DNA of 64,000 bases from Vigna angularis (Eukaryota; Streptophyta; Magnoliopsida; Fabales; Fabaceae). The DNA lies in the NCBI RefSeq assembly GCF_016808095.1, contig NC_068976.1, positions 27,512,871 through 27,576,870 on the forward strand, written 5' to 3'. A model generated the notes under the pieces. That model was not told where the DNA came from. It saw nothing but the letters and a program-made list of their open reading frames with translations, and made no database searches. Below, in pieces: positions 11,361 to 23,699 of the stretch (positions are counted from its first letter, which is position 1; every line of letters starts with the position of its first letter). The translations under genes and the position numbers were made by a program.

Positions 11361-12679
11361 ATGGGAACTCAAGCTAATCCAGAGAACGCGAATCACAAGT
11401 CTTCATCCTCGTGCAACCATGGTGAATCCATCAACTTGCAAACGAATCATCAAACCCAATTAAAACGCGAAATTGCGTCTTCCTTAATTGTCTCGTCTTC
11501 GAATTCTAAATCCTTAATTCCCTTTGAGTGTTGCTCCCTCCACCACCACTAAATGCTCCCTACACCACCCATACCCAATTTACCCTTACTATAAAACGGA
11601 TGTTAACATTTGTTTCACCTTCAACGGATGTTGACATCCGTCTACATATTTTAACTTTTTTTTATATTTTAGTTTATTGTTTTTATTTTAGATTTTATTT
11701 TAATAATATTTTTTATTTACATAATATATTATAAAAAACAAAAAAATAAAATACTTTATAAATTGATTTAAAATATAAAATCATTAAATAATATTTAGAT
11801 ATTAATTTAAAATATAATAAATTAATAAACTAAAAACTAAAAAAAACATTAACGAATGTAGCACATCCGTTTAAGTAATTATATAAAAAATAATTAATTA
11901 ATTAATTAAATAATAATACATAAATTAAATTAATAATAATTATTTTATTAAATAAAATAAAATTAATTTATATATAATTATATAATAAATTAAAAATTTA
12001 AATAATATTTATATATTAATTTAAAATACAATAAACTAATAAACTAAAAACTAAAAAATAAATAAATAAAGAAAACCTTAACGCCACATCATTAACAGAC
12101 GCCGTTTAAGTAATTATATAAAAAATATTTAAATAATTAATTAAATAATAATAATAAATTAAATTAATAATTATTATTTTATTAAATAAAATAAATTTAT
12201 ATATAATTACGTAATAAATTAATTTATTTTATTTAATTAAATAATTATTATTAATTTAATTAAATTATAAAAAAAATTAATTAATTATAATCAACTGGTT
12301 TAAGTTTTTTTTTTAAATTTTAGTTTATTTAGATAATCTATTTTAATTAATTTATAGATTATTATAATACATTACCTAAATTAATTTTATTTTATTTAAT
12401 TAAATTATTATTATTAATACAATAAATTAATTAACTAAAAACTAAAAAAAACACATAAAGCTTAAACAGATATGGACACATATGTTAACAGATGTGGCAT
12501 ATCCGTTGAAGAAAAAAAAATTCTTTAACGGATGTCGATATCCATTGAAGAAAAGAAGTGGGATGTAGGATTTTTTAAAATATAAAGATTAGTTTTGAAA
12601 TTTTTAAATAATATGGTGGTGCAAGGAGCAATCTGGGGTAGTGTAGGGAGTAACCCTCGTTCCCTTTCGAAATCTCTAA
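11361..12679 (+). pseudogene. Captured short reading frame split by a nested element
   Basis: An ATG at 11361 opens a frame starting MGTQANPENANHKSSSS, rich in Ser and Asn. At residue 55 it is broken by the element at 11526-12658. After that element and its target duplication, the frame resumes at 12668 and meets a stop at 12677-12679, so the uninterrupted frame would have had only about 58 codons. The upstream sequence is pyrimidine-rich and leader-like. I do not recognise the protein. It may be the start of a first exon captured by the surrounding Mutator element, and it is unlikely to be functional now. Confidence 0.45.
11526..12658. mobile_element. Nested Mutator-type non-autonomous element, copy 1
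   Basis: The terminal inverted repeats begin gagtgttgctccctccacca and, from the other end, gagggttactccctacacta. The 9-bp duplication is attcccttt (11517-11525) against gttcccttt (12659-12667). The interior is very AT-rich with several aacggatgt...acatccgtt inverted motifs near both ends (11595-11645, 12470-12550). It has no coding sequence. It is the same family as 15027-15944. Confidence 0.85.
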
Positions 12680-12986
12680 TCTCAACTTCACAAAATCTTT
12701 AATTTATTTTTTTAACTAAGTTTAACCAATTACATAAGGTCAAGTAAAAAACCAATACATCATCTTACTTTAAATATTAATTATACTTAATAGAAACATT
12801 TACATCAGTATATTTACTCTACAATAGGTTATATCTCTTGATCTTGTTTCTGACCATTTAACAAAAAGAACTTAATTATTATTATTTTACAAAATTTAAG
12901 ATTCAATTGAGATTGTTTTAAACAAGAGGAGTCCCTACATATTTTTTTCACAAATATAAGCATCAAGGAATTAAACCTTAAAAATA

Positions 12987-14300
12987 TGTTCAGGAGTTGT
13001 TATAAATTTATTAAAAAGTAAGAATAGTTTTGAGGATAAAATACGAACAAAAAAAAAATGTAGAGTTGGACTGTGGACTCTACCAGAAATATAAGAAATA
13101 TACTTAAGTGAAAAGTAATTAATTAGATTGATGCTGTGTTGGTTACAAGATAAAACAAAATAGTACAGGGACTTAACTTCATATATAGGGGTGTAATTAG
13201 AAGTTCAAAAACTTATAATATTATTATATTATAATTTTATAATTTCATATTTCATAATAATTTTATAGTTACATATTTTATAATGTTAACTAAATTTAAA
13301 ACGATTTTGATTAAATACAGTGAATCTTGAAGGAACTTCTCTACGTCGTAGTCCCTTACAACAAAACAAAATATTATGTGAGAATAATATGAAAATACAA
13401 AATAATTACAAAAATATATCTAACTACATAAACTCAATTAAAATTTTAAAAACTGAATAAACCATGAAGATTGAATAAAAACTCAATTAAAATTACATAA
13501 ATTTATCATGAAGTTAAATTATAATTAAACCTAAATATTATAACATGTTTTATAAAAAATAAAAGAAAGCAATTATATAAAATAATTCAGAAAAGAAAAG
13601 GAGATTATTTAAGTGTGATGAGTTTGTTGGTTTTGGGGAAAGATGAAAACGAGTAATACCTCGGGGACATTTGCCAAAAGCCCTTCCCCACTAAAAGACA
13701 AAACTTCACAAGTTCCCGTATCAGCCCAGTCGCTATCACTCTTATTTTGCATCCATAATTCCTTTTATTTTCCTTCAAAGATAAATTGATTAATAGATAA
13801 CTTTTGTATGAAATAAGTATTGTTTTATTGTGTTCTAAATTTTGTTATTCATTTTTTTACCTAAATAGAATTATAGTTGACATAAAATGAAGGAGTTTTT
13901 AATTTAGTTCTTATAAAAAAAATACTGTTTCTTAATTTATTTCAAATTTAAACCAAATTTAAAATTATCAATTTTCATATATGTCATTAATTAAATATTT
14001 ATGAATGAAACTTTTTTAAATATTATATAGGTTATTTTATGATTAAATATGTTTTTAATTTTTGAGTTTTACTGTGAAATTAAAGTTTATTTATGTTTAA
14101 AATTTTGAATCTTAAACTTTAAAAGTAAATGTATGTATGTCTTTTAATTCAATTATGTAAAAAATTATTTGTGAAACACTTTTTCCATGTGATATTAAAG
14201 CGAGAACGTGTCATATGATGTGAACAACTAAAATGTTAATACATAACACATTTGATACTTGAAAAAGGTAATGTATTTATTAGACTTATTCAAGCAAAGA
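12987..14300. other. AT-rich intergenic stretch, no gene seen
   Basis: Mostly featureless. A GC-richer patch at 13620-13760 (acctcggggacatttgcc, cttccccac) has no open frame of note and may be a fragment of an old promoter or element. Confidence 0.5.
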
Positions 14301-15026
14301 AAATATTATAGGGAGAGTATTGTTTATTTAAAATAGATAAAATCTATTACTTCTTTTTAATGCATAATTATAGGAAACAAAATGAGATTTATATATATTA
14401 GGTTATGCAATTATAACGATAAAACAAAAGAGAAATAAAAGAGAGAAAAATAAAAATATTTTATTTTTGTGTTTATTTAGGTTGTGAATTGAGTGTTTTT
14501 AAACACTATTTTGTAATTTTTCCTTTCAAATAAAAGGTCAGCAACAACAACATGAAGACATATGCATAATTGGTTGAACTCTCTTATCAATTTTGTGTGT
14601 GATTATTCCACATTTATATTATTTCCATAAATATAATTACAGGAAATGTGCGTTATTTCCTAACAACCGGTATTAGAGCCAAATTGTTATTGTTGTTTAT
14701 TTTTATAAACGATCAAGAGGGAGTCAAATTTGAGTGGAAGCTACGACTGCATATGAAAGAAAGGTTAAAATTGAAAAGTTTAATGGTACAAACTTTGACT
14801 TTTGGAAGATGCAAATTGAAGATTCTTTGTATAAAAAAAAGTTGTATCAACCTATCTCAAGAAATAAACTGGAGGACATGAAAGATGAAGACTGAACTCT
14901 TCTTGACAAGCAAGCTCTTGGAGTTATTTGTTTGACATTATCTCACAATGTTGCATTCAACGTTGTAAAAGAAGCAACCATAACAACTCTTATGACAATT
15001 CTTTCTAGAATGTATGAAAAAACTTT

Positions 15027-15944
15027 GGGTGTTGCTCCCTCCACCACCACACCTTTCTCCCTCCACCTCCCATTTATTATTTTGCCCCTAAGTAAAATTT
15101 TATTTTTAGGGTTATTATTTTTTAATTTTACCCATTCACAACCTATTCCACTAATAACCTATTCTAGTCCTCCGTACATGAGTAAAATACTTTTCTTTCA
15201 TTTTAACATTATATTTCTTCCTCTCTTTCTTTCATCGCTGTGAGATACTACAAGTTGCAAAGGTTGGTGGTGGTGGAAAGAATTATCAAGCAGTCTCCCT
15301 CTCGTGGTGCAGTGTCGCTCTCGTGGTGCAGTGTGTGGAGTGGTGCAGTGCGTGTGTTGCTTCCTCCAGGTGCGTATTCGAATAAACCTTCAAATAAAAC
15401 CCTAAAATAAAAAACGTAACCTTTAAATGGAGGTGACATCCTTCAACGGATGTCAACATCCGTCAACAGATGTCAACATCCGTTTAAGGTAAAACGAATG
15501 TCGACATCCGTTTTTCCTTAAACGGATGTTGACATCCGTTGAAGGATGTCTCCTCCGATTACGTTTTTTATTTTAGGGTTTGTTTTATTAGTTTATTCTT
15601 TATTTTGGAAATATTTTAATAATTTAATTTAAATGTTTTGATTTATTATTTTTGAATATATTTTTAATGTATTTTAATAATGTAAGGAAAATGAAGAAGA
15701 AAGAAACGGAGGAGGAGAAGTGAAACGGAGAAGACAAATGGGGTTGCAGAGTAAAACAGAAGACAAATTGTTAAACGGAAATGAGAGATGGAAAGATTGG
15801 GTGCAGGGAGTAAAGTAGGAGAACTAGGTTTGAAATAAATTAAAATAGTAAAAGTAAAAAAATTTAATCTGAGGATATAATTGGAATTAAAAAAAATTGG
15901 GGAGGTGGAGGGAGAAATGTGTGGTGGTGGAGAGAGCAACACCC
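15027..15944. mobile_element. Nested Mutator-type non-autonomous element, copy 2
   Basis: It is inserted in the copia gag remnant. Terminal inverted repeats of about 45 bp start gggtgttgctccctccacca at each end. The flanking aaaaacttt at 15018-15026 and 15945-15953 is a perfect 9-bp duplication. A cluster of aacggatgtcaacatccgt palindromes sits at 15430-15550. It is the same family as 11526-12658, and the perfect duplication suggests a younger insertion. It has no coding capacity. Confidence 0.92.
15428..15556. repeat. Cluster of gatgtcgacatc-type palindromes
   Basis: Five or six tandem near-palindromes with the core acggatgt(c/t)(g/a)acatccgt lie in about 130 bp. The block as a whole is also an inverted repeat, because the left half mirrors the right half around 15505. 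Confidence 0.85.
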
Positions 15945-16464
15945 AAAAACTTTAGTCTTAAACAAATTTCATTTGATAGGACGATTACTCAATTTACGGA
16001 TGACAAAAGGTTTCATTAGCAACTACAACATCTAAATGAACTCAATAGAGTCACAACCCAATTGAGTTATGTTAGAATAGAATTTGATGAAGAAGTACGA
16101 CCATTAATACTTTTGTCTTCCCTACTAGAAAGTTAGAATGTTACTGTCACAACTGTGAGTAGCTCATCAGGAGGTAACACGTTAAAATTTAATGATGTTT
16201 GTGACTCGGTTCTTATTGAAGAGATTCGATGAAGAGAGTTAGGTGAATCATCAACCTCTTTAGTTTTGCATACAAAATATGGGAGAAGTTTAATTAAAGG
16301 ATATAGACATGGTAAATCTAAGAAAGGATATATATAGGTCCTAAAACCCTCGTAACTTTCATGACTCAAAGACAACTGAGTGTTGAAATTATGGAAAGAT
16401 TGAGCATTACAAAAATTAGTTCAAGAATGAAACAAAGAATCAAGATATGAAGGCAAAGGAAAAT

Positions 16465-17035
16465 CTTGCTTTTGTTGTAACATATTAATATTATATTACA
16501 AAAGTTGGTTTTGGAACGTTAGTTTTATAAAGTTGGTTTTGGAACATTGGGTAGAAACTTTTGCAACGTTCAATTCATTTTCTTAAGTGCTCCAACGGTA
16601 AAATATTTAATGGTTTTTATTTTCTTTTATTGATTTTATTCTCTCCTAGCTTTATAAATAGAGAGTTCTTCCTCCATTCTAAAACACACAAAAAAGCAAT
16701 CTTCTCTCATTCTCTTTTCTTCTTTTACTCTTCTAGAAATATTCTGGGTTTATTCTAAGATCCTTGCTACTTTTGAGATCCTCAGAGATATTCTGGGAAG
16801 TTCTTGTTGTATCCTGGGGGACTTGCACAATACACCGCGGATAAGTCCTTAAAGACAGTGAATCTACACGCCTCAGGAAATATTGTATATCTAAAGAAAG
16901 GAAAAGAAATAAGAAGACGAGGTACTTGAGTAATTTTTTTGTATACTTTACCTACAAGGAGAGAAGCACAACCAGGTATTTTCTCGTTTACCAATCTTAA
17001 AATTGTTGGGGTGTAGGTAATTTTACTTAATTACT
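16465..17035 (+). mobile_element. Probable solo-LTR-like insert within the copia remnant
   Basis: The segment separates the copia zinc-knuckle remnant from the integrase remnant and is unrelated to either. It carries tttataaata (16651-16660), a clear TATA box, followed about 30 bp later by a CT-rich leader and then sequence typical of an LTR R/U5 region. Two short direct repeats of 'aaagttggttttggaac' occur near 16500-16545. Exact ends and a target duplication were not found. Confidence 0.45.
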
Positions 17036-18900
17036 TTAAGAATAAATTTGGTACATGCAATGAGATTGTCGCTAGAACCAAATTGTTTCTAGAATCAAAA
17101 TATGAAAGGAAAGATTTGGGTAAAACCAATGTAATTTTAGGTGTTAAAATCATAAGGAAGGGAGATACTTTGTGACTTTTATAGATGATCACTCTAGAAA
17201 GGTATGAGTTTACTTTTTGACACACAAGTGAGAAGTATTTGAGGCTTTCAAGATTTGGAAAGCGATGCTAGAAAATGAGACAAGATTGAAGATCAAAAAG
17301 TTTGGAACAGACAATAGTGATGAATATGAAGACAATAAATTTAAAAAGTTTTGCTATGACCACATGATCAAAATGGATTGGGTATGCCTCAACACAATGA
17401 TGTAGTTGAACATATGAATTGAACATTGACTGAAAGAGCTAGATGCTTATATTTGTAGTTAGGCTTTATGGGGGAACAACACAACAACTTACTTAATCAA
17501 TCAAGGTCCATCCATACCATTGGAGCATAAGATATGAGAAGAGGTATGAAGTGGAAAAAGGTCAAACATCGAAAAAGTGCACTTTCACCAGTTATGGTGA
17601 AAATGAGTTTGGCTATTATTTATGGAATAATGAAAACAAAAAGATTATTTGTAGTATAGATGTGATCTTTAATGTACAAGAACAGGGACAACACATACAC
17701 TAAAAACATAGAAAAGAGCAGTCCAATGTATGTAGAGGTAGATGATGTTCCATAAACTTTTGTAATTGATACTCCTTAGTCAAAGGAATCAATTGAAAAT
17801 AACAATGACAAACAAATTGATACAAAAAAGCCTTATACTCTAATTCATGTTTTGATAGGGTCGTCTCGACCTCATAAACCTAACAAGAAAAATCAAAATT
17901 ATATATTATTTATTGATGTTAGGGAGCCTAAAAACTATGAGGAAGCATGTTAGACTTCAGATGCTAATGAGTGGAAGTTTGCTATTAAAGATGAGACGAA
18001 GTCTTTAATATCTAATCAAGCATGAGAACTAGTAGAGTTGCTTATGAAGAAAAATGCACTTCACAACAAATTGGTGTATCAAGTAGAGGAGGAGCATAAC
18101 GACTCTAAGAGATACAAAGTCTGATTAGTTGTCACATGATTTCAACAAAAGGAAGGAATTGACTACACAAAAGTCTTTACTCTAGTTATTAAACTTAATG
18201 TCATTGAGATAGTCTTAAGTATTGTTGCTTGTGAAGGGCTCTTTACATTGAGCAATTAGATGTAAAGACCAAATTTCTTCCTGGAGACTTAGATAAAGAG
18301 ATTTACATGCATCAACCAGAAGGTTTCTAAAAATAAGGGAAAATTAACATGGTATATAGATTAAAAAAGAGCTTGTATGATTTGAAACAATCTAAAAAAT
18401 AATGATAAAAGAAGTTTCAAAGCTTTATGCACAAGGAAGGTTTTCACAAGTGCAATGTTGACCATTGTTGTTTCTTAAAGATGAATCTAGTTATATCATT
18501 TTGTTACTTTATGTTGATGATATGCTAGTAGCAGATTCATATATGGTGAAATTAAAAACCTGAAGATAAAATTGTTAAAAGAACTTGACATGAAGGACTT
18601 AGTTCTTGTAAAGAAGCCTTGGAATGAAAATCACACAAGATAAGCAAAAGGAAATTTTGTAGTTATCTCAAGCAGAGTACATCCACCATGTTTTACATAT
18701 ATTTAACATGGGGAATACCAAAATAGTAAGCTCACCTTTGGCTAGTCATTTTTGTTTATCCAAGGACCAATAATTTCAAACAAACGAAGAAAGATAATTC
18801 ATGGCTAAAATACTTTCAACTTTTTAACCATAATATTGTTATTGGTGGTTCAACAAACAACTCTTAACAAAGAAGATCTAGTCGAAAATTCTTTATTCAT

Positions 18901-20640
18901 TTAAAATTAAATAATTTATTTTGGATTGATTAGTAATAACTTGAATTGGATGTAGGGTTGCGAAATTACAAAAGTACATAATCATTAGTTGTTAAAGGAT
19001 ATGGAAGTTGTTCAATGATGTTTGATTGGTTGAAATTTAAGGTGTTGCTACCAATTAAAAAAAAATTGTAACATATTGGATTATTTTGATTTTAGGAGCT
19101 ATATAATCATATTTTGAATTATAGATGAAATTGTTATTTTTCTGATACATTTGATTGTCTCACATCCATTAAGAGTGCGCAAATATGATCATACACAATG
19201 GATGATTACATAATAAAATTGTTATAAATCACGCAATAAAAAAATAATTACCGTACATAAATTTAACCTCATGATTTATATATGTGAATATTCTTCAAAA
19301 ATAATATTATTCAACATATACAATCATTTTAAAAAAATCAAAAATTTTATGATATATAATTATAATAACAATTATTTAATAAACTTTTCATTTTTATAAT
19401 AATTTTCTTCTATTTTCTTTTATATTCATACACACAAAATACATGCATATATATATATAATTTGATCAATGACTTAATCCAAATCAATTTCAATAATATA
19501 GTCATATCTAAATTAAACTCAGACCAATTTGTCCGGAATTTTAGCTTCTATATGTATTATTGCATATTATTATTTTACAATAAATTTTAGCTTCCTATAA
19601 TGTCGTATGTATTATTGCGTTTTTATTATTTTATAATTTTACAAGGTAGTCTTTTCTTACTACCAGTTTACATAAAGCATCAATAATTTGTGGACCCAAC
19701 ACTTGTAAGGTATTTACCTGTAAGAAAAATTCTTTAGGTTAGTTTTAGAATTCAACAGTTACACAAATTTAAAGGGATTTAAATCTAACAGAGGTGACTT
19801 TTTCCTAATATTCTTGTTTCCTGTCTCTATGCATAACTAAAATCCTATAATTTAGGTTTAATCAACATGACTTTTACAACATAGTTTGGGTTGTATTTCT
19901 TACATAATTTAAATTCTGCATTTTGTTAGTTATCTTTGTAATTTGGATTTTATAGTTATGGAGATTAATCATTGGTGAACAAACTTAAAAAATTAGGTGT
20001 TATAAAAGAGTTTTTAAAATTTGAGTTTAAGAATTTAATCATCCGTAATAATTCAAGTGTAAAAAATAACTAAACACAACCTTTGGATCTTAAATTCTTC
20101 AGAGATTCTGGGTGCCATAGTGTTAATAACTCAAATTTTAAACATTATAGTGAATTGAACATATTCAAATCAATTATGTAAGTTCTACTTTATATAAATT
20201 ATGTGCAATTCACTTGAGAACACATTTAATTATAAAATACATGAAAAAAGAACTACGTTTCTAACTTAAAAAGAAAAGGAAGATTCCTTGCACTTTTTTT
20301 AAATATATAGTATTACATAAGTAACAGAAAATAAATTTATCCTAAATCATAATTCCTTTTTCAGATTCTGTTAACATAATTAAATATGAGAAATCAATTT
20401 TTAAATATTTATTGTGATTAAAACATTCATACAATTCAACCAATAACAGAATCCATGAAAAATAATAACTGAAATCAAAACTAGATTACTGACATAACAA
20501 ATATGAAAGATTCCCTGAAAAATGTAATAATAATTTAGCACAATCAATCAGCATGTATACATAACAATATAGTCTTAGGCAGCAGATAAGATAGGTTGTC
20601 AGAATCACTCAAAACTTACCAAATTGCAAATTGAAATATA
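18901..20640. other. AT-rich intergenic stretch upstream of CBSX3
   Basis: I recognise no coding frames, RNA genes or repeats with definable ends here. An ataataata microsatellite-like patch lies at 20658-20685, just beyond this stretch. Confidence 0.6.
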
Positions 20641-20769
20641 ATAAAGGTATAAAATAAATAATAATAATAATAACAATAATAATAATTTGGATAATGTCAT
20701 CATTGTCATGATCCAAAAGTATAGAGAGGGCCCCACTTTCACGGTCATTGTGAGATTTGAGGAACAAGT

Positions 20770-21769
20770 CAAGTGTTGTCAGTGTCTTACAAGGGTAGGG
20801 CTCAGCTCAGCCATTCTATCTACACGCCGCTCCTTCACACTCTCACTCTCTCTTTCACAACCTTCGCCTTACTCTCTGGTATTCTTCTTCTTCCTCTTAT
20901 TCTTTTTCTTCTTCTTCGTAATCTCATCTCACCTTTCCATCGTCCTGTGATCCATGTACCATTCTTTCAGTTTGAGCTTTTATGTTTGGAAATGAAGGAT
21001 CTTAACTTGTGGTTGATATGTTGTTATTTTGGGTGATCATCAATGTAAAATATAAGGGTCCACGTCTCACCCATCTTAATTTAATTCGAAAGGGATACTG
21101 GTTGGTCAGATTTGAATGAAAAAAATAATAAAGGCTTCTTAGTTTAGTTAAGGTTGTATTGATGCTGATGTGGGTAGGGTTGTGGTGTGTTTATTGATTT
21201 GGTTTCTCGGGGACTGTTTTTGTGAGCTTTTATATATTTACATCCAATCTTCATCCCTTGGCGATCTAAGAAAGAAATCTGAACAGAAAGGAGAGGTGAG
21301 AGTGTGATTCAACTTTTTTTGTCCGTATGGGGATTGGATCTGCAAATTCTGCATGTTTCACTGTTTTTTGTTTTTTTCTGTAAATATTTTGACATATTTT
21401 CAGCTTCTGATAGGTGATTTTTTTTCTTCTAACATGTCTCGACTTTCCCGTTTGAGATTCTTCTATGGATATAGAAGATAAGTAAATCAAATGATTCCTC
21501 TGATTTGAGCCAACTATTTGTTAATTGGACACGAGGGTTATTCTGTTCTCGGAACACAGATCTTGGATCTAATTGGAGTAATGATTTCTGTGACTCCAAA
21601 ACTAGTTCTATAGAATCTCCCGATTTGCATGTAGTTTGTTCTTGTACGGTTCTTTTCGGAGTACGATTTTCATTGGTTAATTTTGTCAAAATCTGTGCAT
21701 GGATATACTTGAGACTAATTAAACTGCAAAATCGAAAATTCTAAGATGTTCTATCTGGTTGTTAGACAG
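20770..21769 (+). promoter_or_regulatory. CBSX3 leader region with probable 5'-UTR intron
   Basis: A strongly CT-rich stretch at 20815-20940 is typical of a plant 5' leader. The coding exon is preceded by gttagacag|c at 21761-21770, a good acceptor only five bases before the ATG. This implies a spliced leader whose upstream exon ends somewhere in 20870-21000 (ctctg|gtattc at about 20879 is one candidate). The transcription start was not determined. Confidence 0.5.
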
Positions 21770-21774
21770 CTACA

Positions 21775-23637
21775 ATGCAAGGAGGATTAAGAACATTTTT
21801 GTCCAACGGGAATGTCATTAAAAATGCTGTTCTGCAACGGGTTCGCATGGTGAATCCCCTGTTGCAACCAATCGCCTCCTCACGGTTTGAATCTGTTACA
21901 CCTGCTCGCATTGAGGAACATGGTTTTGAGAGCACAACAATTGCGGACATCATGAAAGACAAAGGCAAGGGTGCAGATGGATCCTGGCTCTGGTGCACCA
22001 CAGATGATACTGTTTATGATGCTGTTAAATCGGTAATATGTATTTGATTTTATTGCAATTGTTTTTGGAATAAATCTGGGAGTTTACAATGGGTTGATGT
22101 ATGTTCTTACATTGACATCCATTGCAGATGACCCAAAACAATGTTGGGGCTCTGGTTGTTGTGAAACCTGATGCGAATAAGGCAATTGCAGGGATTATTA
22201 CCGAAAGAGGTATCCGATTGGCGTAATGAGTTCTGTGATAAATTGTCTAATGGATGATTTAGTTTTCTTTAGAAAACGATGGCTTATGTCTGATGCAATT
22301 CTTTACGCTAATGTCTCGATAAAATTGTTTTGAAATGCAAAGTAGTGAACTTAGATTTTCTATATTATAGAAACAAAGAAAGAGGAGGGAAAAGCTCTTC
22401 ATCTGTTTCTCCCTATCCGTGACATATGAGATCCTAAAATTCTATTTAGTTTGGGGCAAGATTTTTGGTAAGAATAGTTCAGTTCTATATGTTCTGCATG
22501 TTTTATATGTTAAGCCATTGAGCATCATATACATAATTGCCTAACTGAACAAGAAAAAATGAGATTGGTATGCTTGACACACTTGGCACCCTGTAAAAAC
22601 TAAAAAGGGTTGTATTGTATTCACTCGATGGTGCTTTTGGCTTTCAAGATTCTGTGTATCATATGCTGTAAGTAGTAAATACCTGCATGTACTCTGATGA
22701 GAATGCAAAATGATTTATATTGGAGAAGTAAAATGTCTAATTGGCTAACGAGCTAATAATCCAGGAAAAGCCTTTGCATAGTATGGTCTTTTTATCAATA
22801 TATTTTTCGACACAGTTAAATAGTCTTAATTATCTACAGCCTGTTTGTTTATCCCTTGGTCATTTGTGTTAACTATTTGCTCCTCTCGTCATTCAGATTA
22901 CCTGAGAAAGATCATCGTGCAGGGAAGATCTTCCAAGTCTACCAAGGTTGGAGATATTATGACTGAGGAGGTATGTGTATTATGGTACTTCTTGTGTTTA
23001 CTTCAACTTGGAGAAATATTTTATTATTTCTGCTAACTTGCAGAAAGAGCTTTTGAGAAATAAACTACTGTTTTTCCAAAATTAAGCTTGCCAAACATAC
23101 TGTTATTCTATAGTGAACCTGCAATTTGTGTTATGTTATGTGTTCAGAGAATTAAACTGTTCCCCTTGTTAGTGGTGTTCCAGATAACTAAACTAAAATT
23201 CTATCGTTGTGACTGCAGAACAAACTTATCACAGTCACTCCCAATACCAGAGTTCTACAGGCTATGCAACTGATGACTGGTATGTATGAGCTTTGAAACA
23301 TTGTTTTAAGCTGTCAACTAATAAAAAAATCATCTTTAATCATAGTTTGTAATTGGATATTATTATAACAGGACCAAAATTCACACTGTTACTACATGTA
23401 TATATTATTGTTCATTCGGAAAGATATCATATAGGTTTATGATTACATAAGCTTGTAAATCATGTTTGTGATCTTATTCTGCATTTTGTTACAGATAACA
23501 GAATCAGGCACATTCCTGTGATTGATGAGAAGGGGATGATTGGAATGGTGTCTATTGGAGATGTGGTTCGTGCTGTGGTGCGTGAGCATCGTCAAGAGGT
23601 TGAGCGTTTGAATGCTTTCATACAAGGGGGTTATTAG
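21775..23637 (+). CDS. CBSX3: CBS domain-pair protein, mitochondrial (CBSX3-like)
   Basis: Five exons join in frame: 21775-22032, 22128-22209, 22897-22970, 23219-23279 and 23495-23637. They give 205 residues, matching the roughly 206 of Arabidopsis CBSX3. The N-terminal 45 residues are Arg/Ser/Asn-rich without acidic residues, consistent with a mitochondrial presequence. CBS motif 1 covers about residues 55-117 (TTIADIM ... AIAGIITERDYLRKI). CBS motif 2 covers about 132-190 (VGDIMTEE ... RIRHIPVIDEKGMIGMVSIGDVV). In the family, the CBS pair binds adenosyl ligands, and CBSX3 regulates mitochondrial o-type thioredoxin and redox state. All introns are GT..AG. The start is the only ATG after the leader acceptor, and the protein ends QGGY. 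The gene appears intact. Confidence 0.96.
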
Positions 23638-23699
23638 ATGATGGTGATGATGATGATGATGAAAATCCCTGAAGAGCATTCAAGCTAATTTGGATTAAG

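Larger units (their letters stand above)
10522..12977. mobile_element. Pack-MULE-like Mutator element with long TIRs
   Basis: The ends are inverted repeats of roughly 110 bp (about 10522-10636 against 12873-12977). Both begin ggtttaa and share blocks such as atctcaatt and aattttgtaaaat. Directly outside lie atAAAAATA (10513-10521) and ttAAAAATA (12978-12986), a 9-bp duplication with one mismatch, which is typical of Mutator-like elements. There is no transposase inside. The interior looks like the 5' region and first codons of a plant gene (10810-11525 and 12668-12679), so it fits a Pack-MULE. It also contains a second, nested element at 11526-12658. The parent gene is unknown. Confidence 0.75.
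14660..18900 (+). pseudogene. Decayed Ty1/copia retrotransposon
   Basis: The remnant reads in order along the plus strand, with many stops and frameshifts. A primer-binding-like ggtattagagcc lies at 14669-14680. Gag follows at 14765-15026 (FNGTNFDFWKMQIE, then QALGVICLTLS), continuing after a nested insert at 15954-16160. A truncated zinc knuckle (CFCC) is near 16470. Integrase remains are at 17160-17350 (FIDDHSRKV, then KFGTDNSDEYE). Reverse transcriptase remains are at 18030-18700 with LLYVDDMLVA near 18505-18535, and a trace of the post-RT region (QTNEER) is near 18780. I could not define both LTRs. It is clearly non-functional and older than the nested insertions. Confidence 0.85.

Noticed and set aside
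13620..13760. GC-richer patch as a possible noncoding RNA
   Set aside because: I could not see a convincing fold, promoter element or known family.
14932..15942. Reading frames of 60-100 codons around the copia/Mutator junction
   Set aside because: They are chance frames across the boundary or within the pyrimidine-rich inverted repeats of the nested element.
22440..22895. A possible extra exon within the large CBSX3 intron 2
   Set aside because: The flanking exons join exactly in frame (GAAAGAG|ATTACC), giving the full family length without it.
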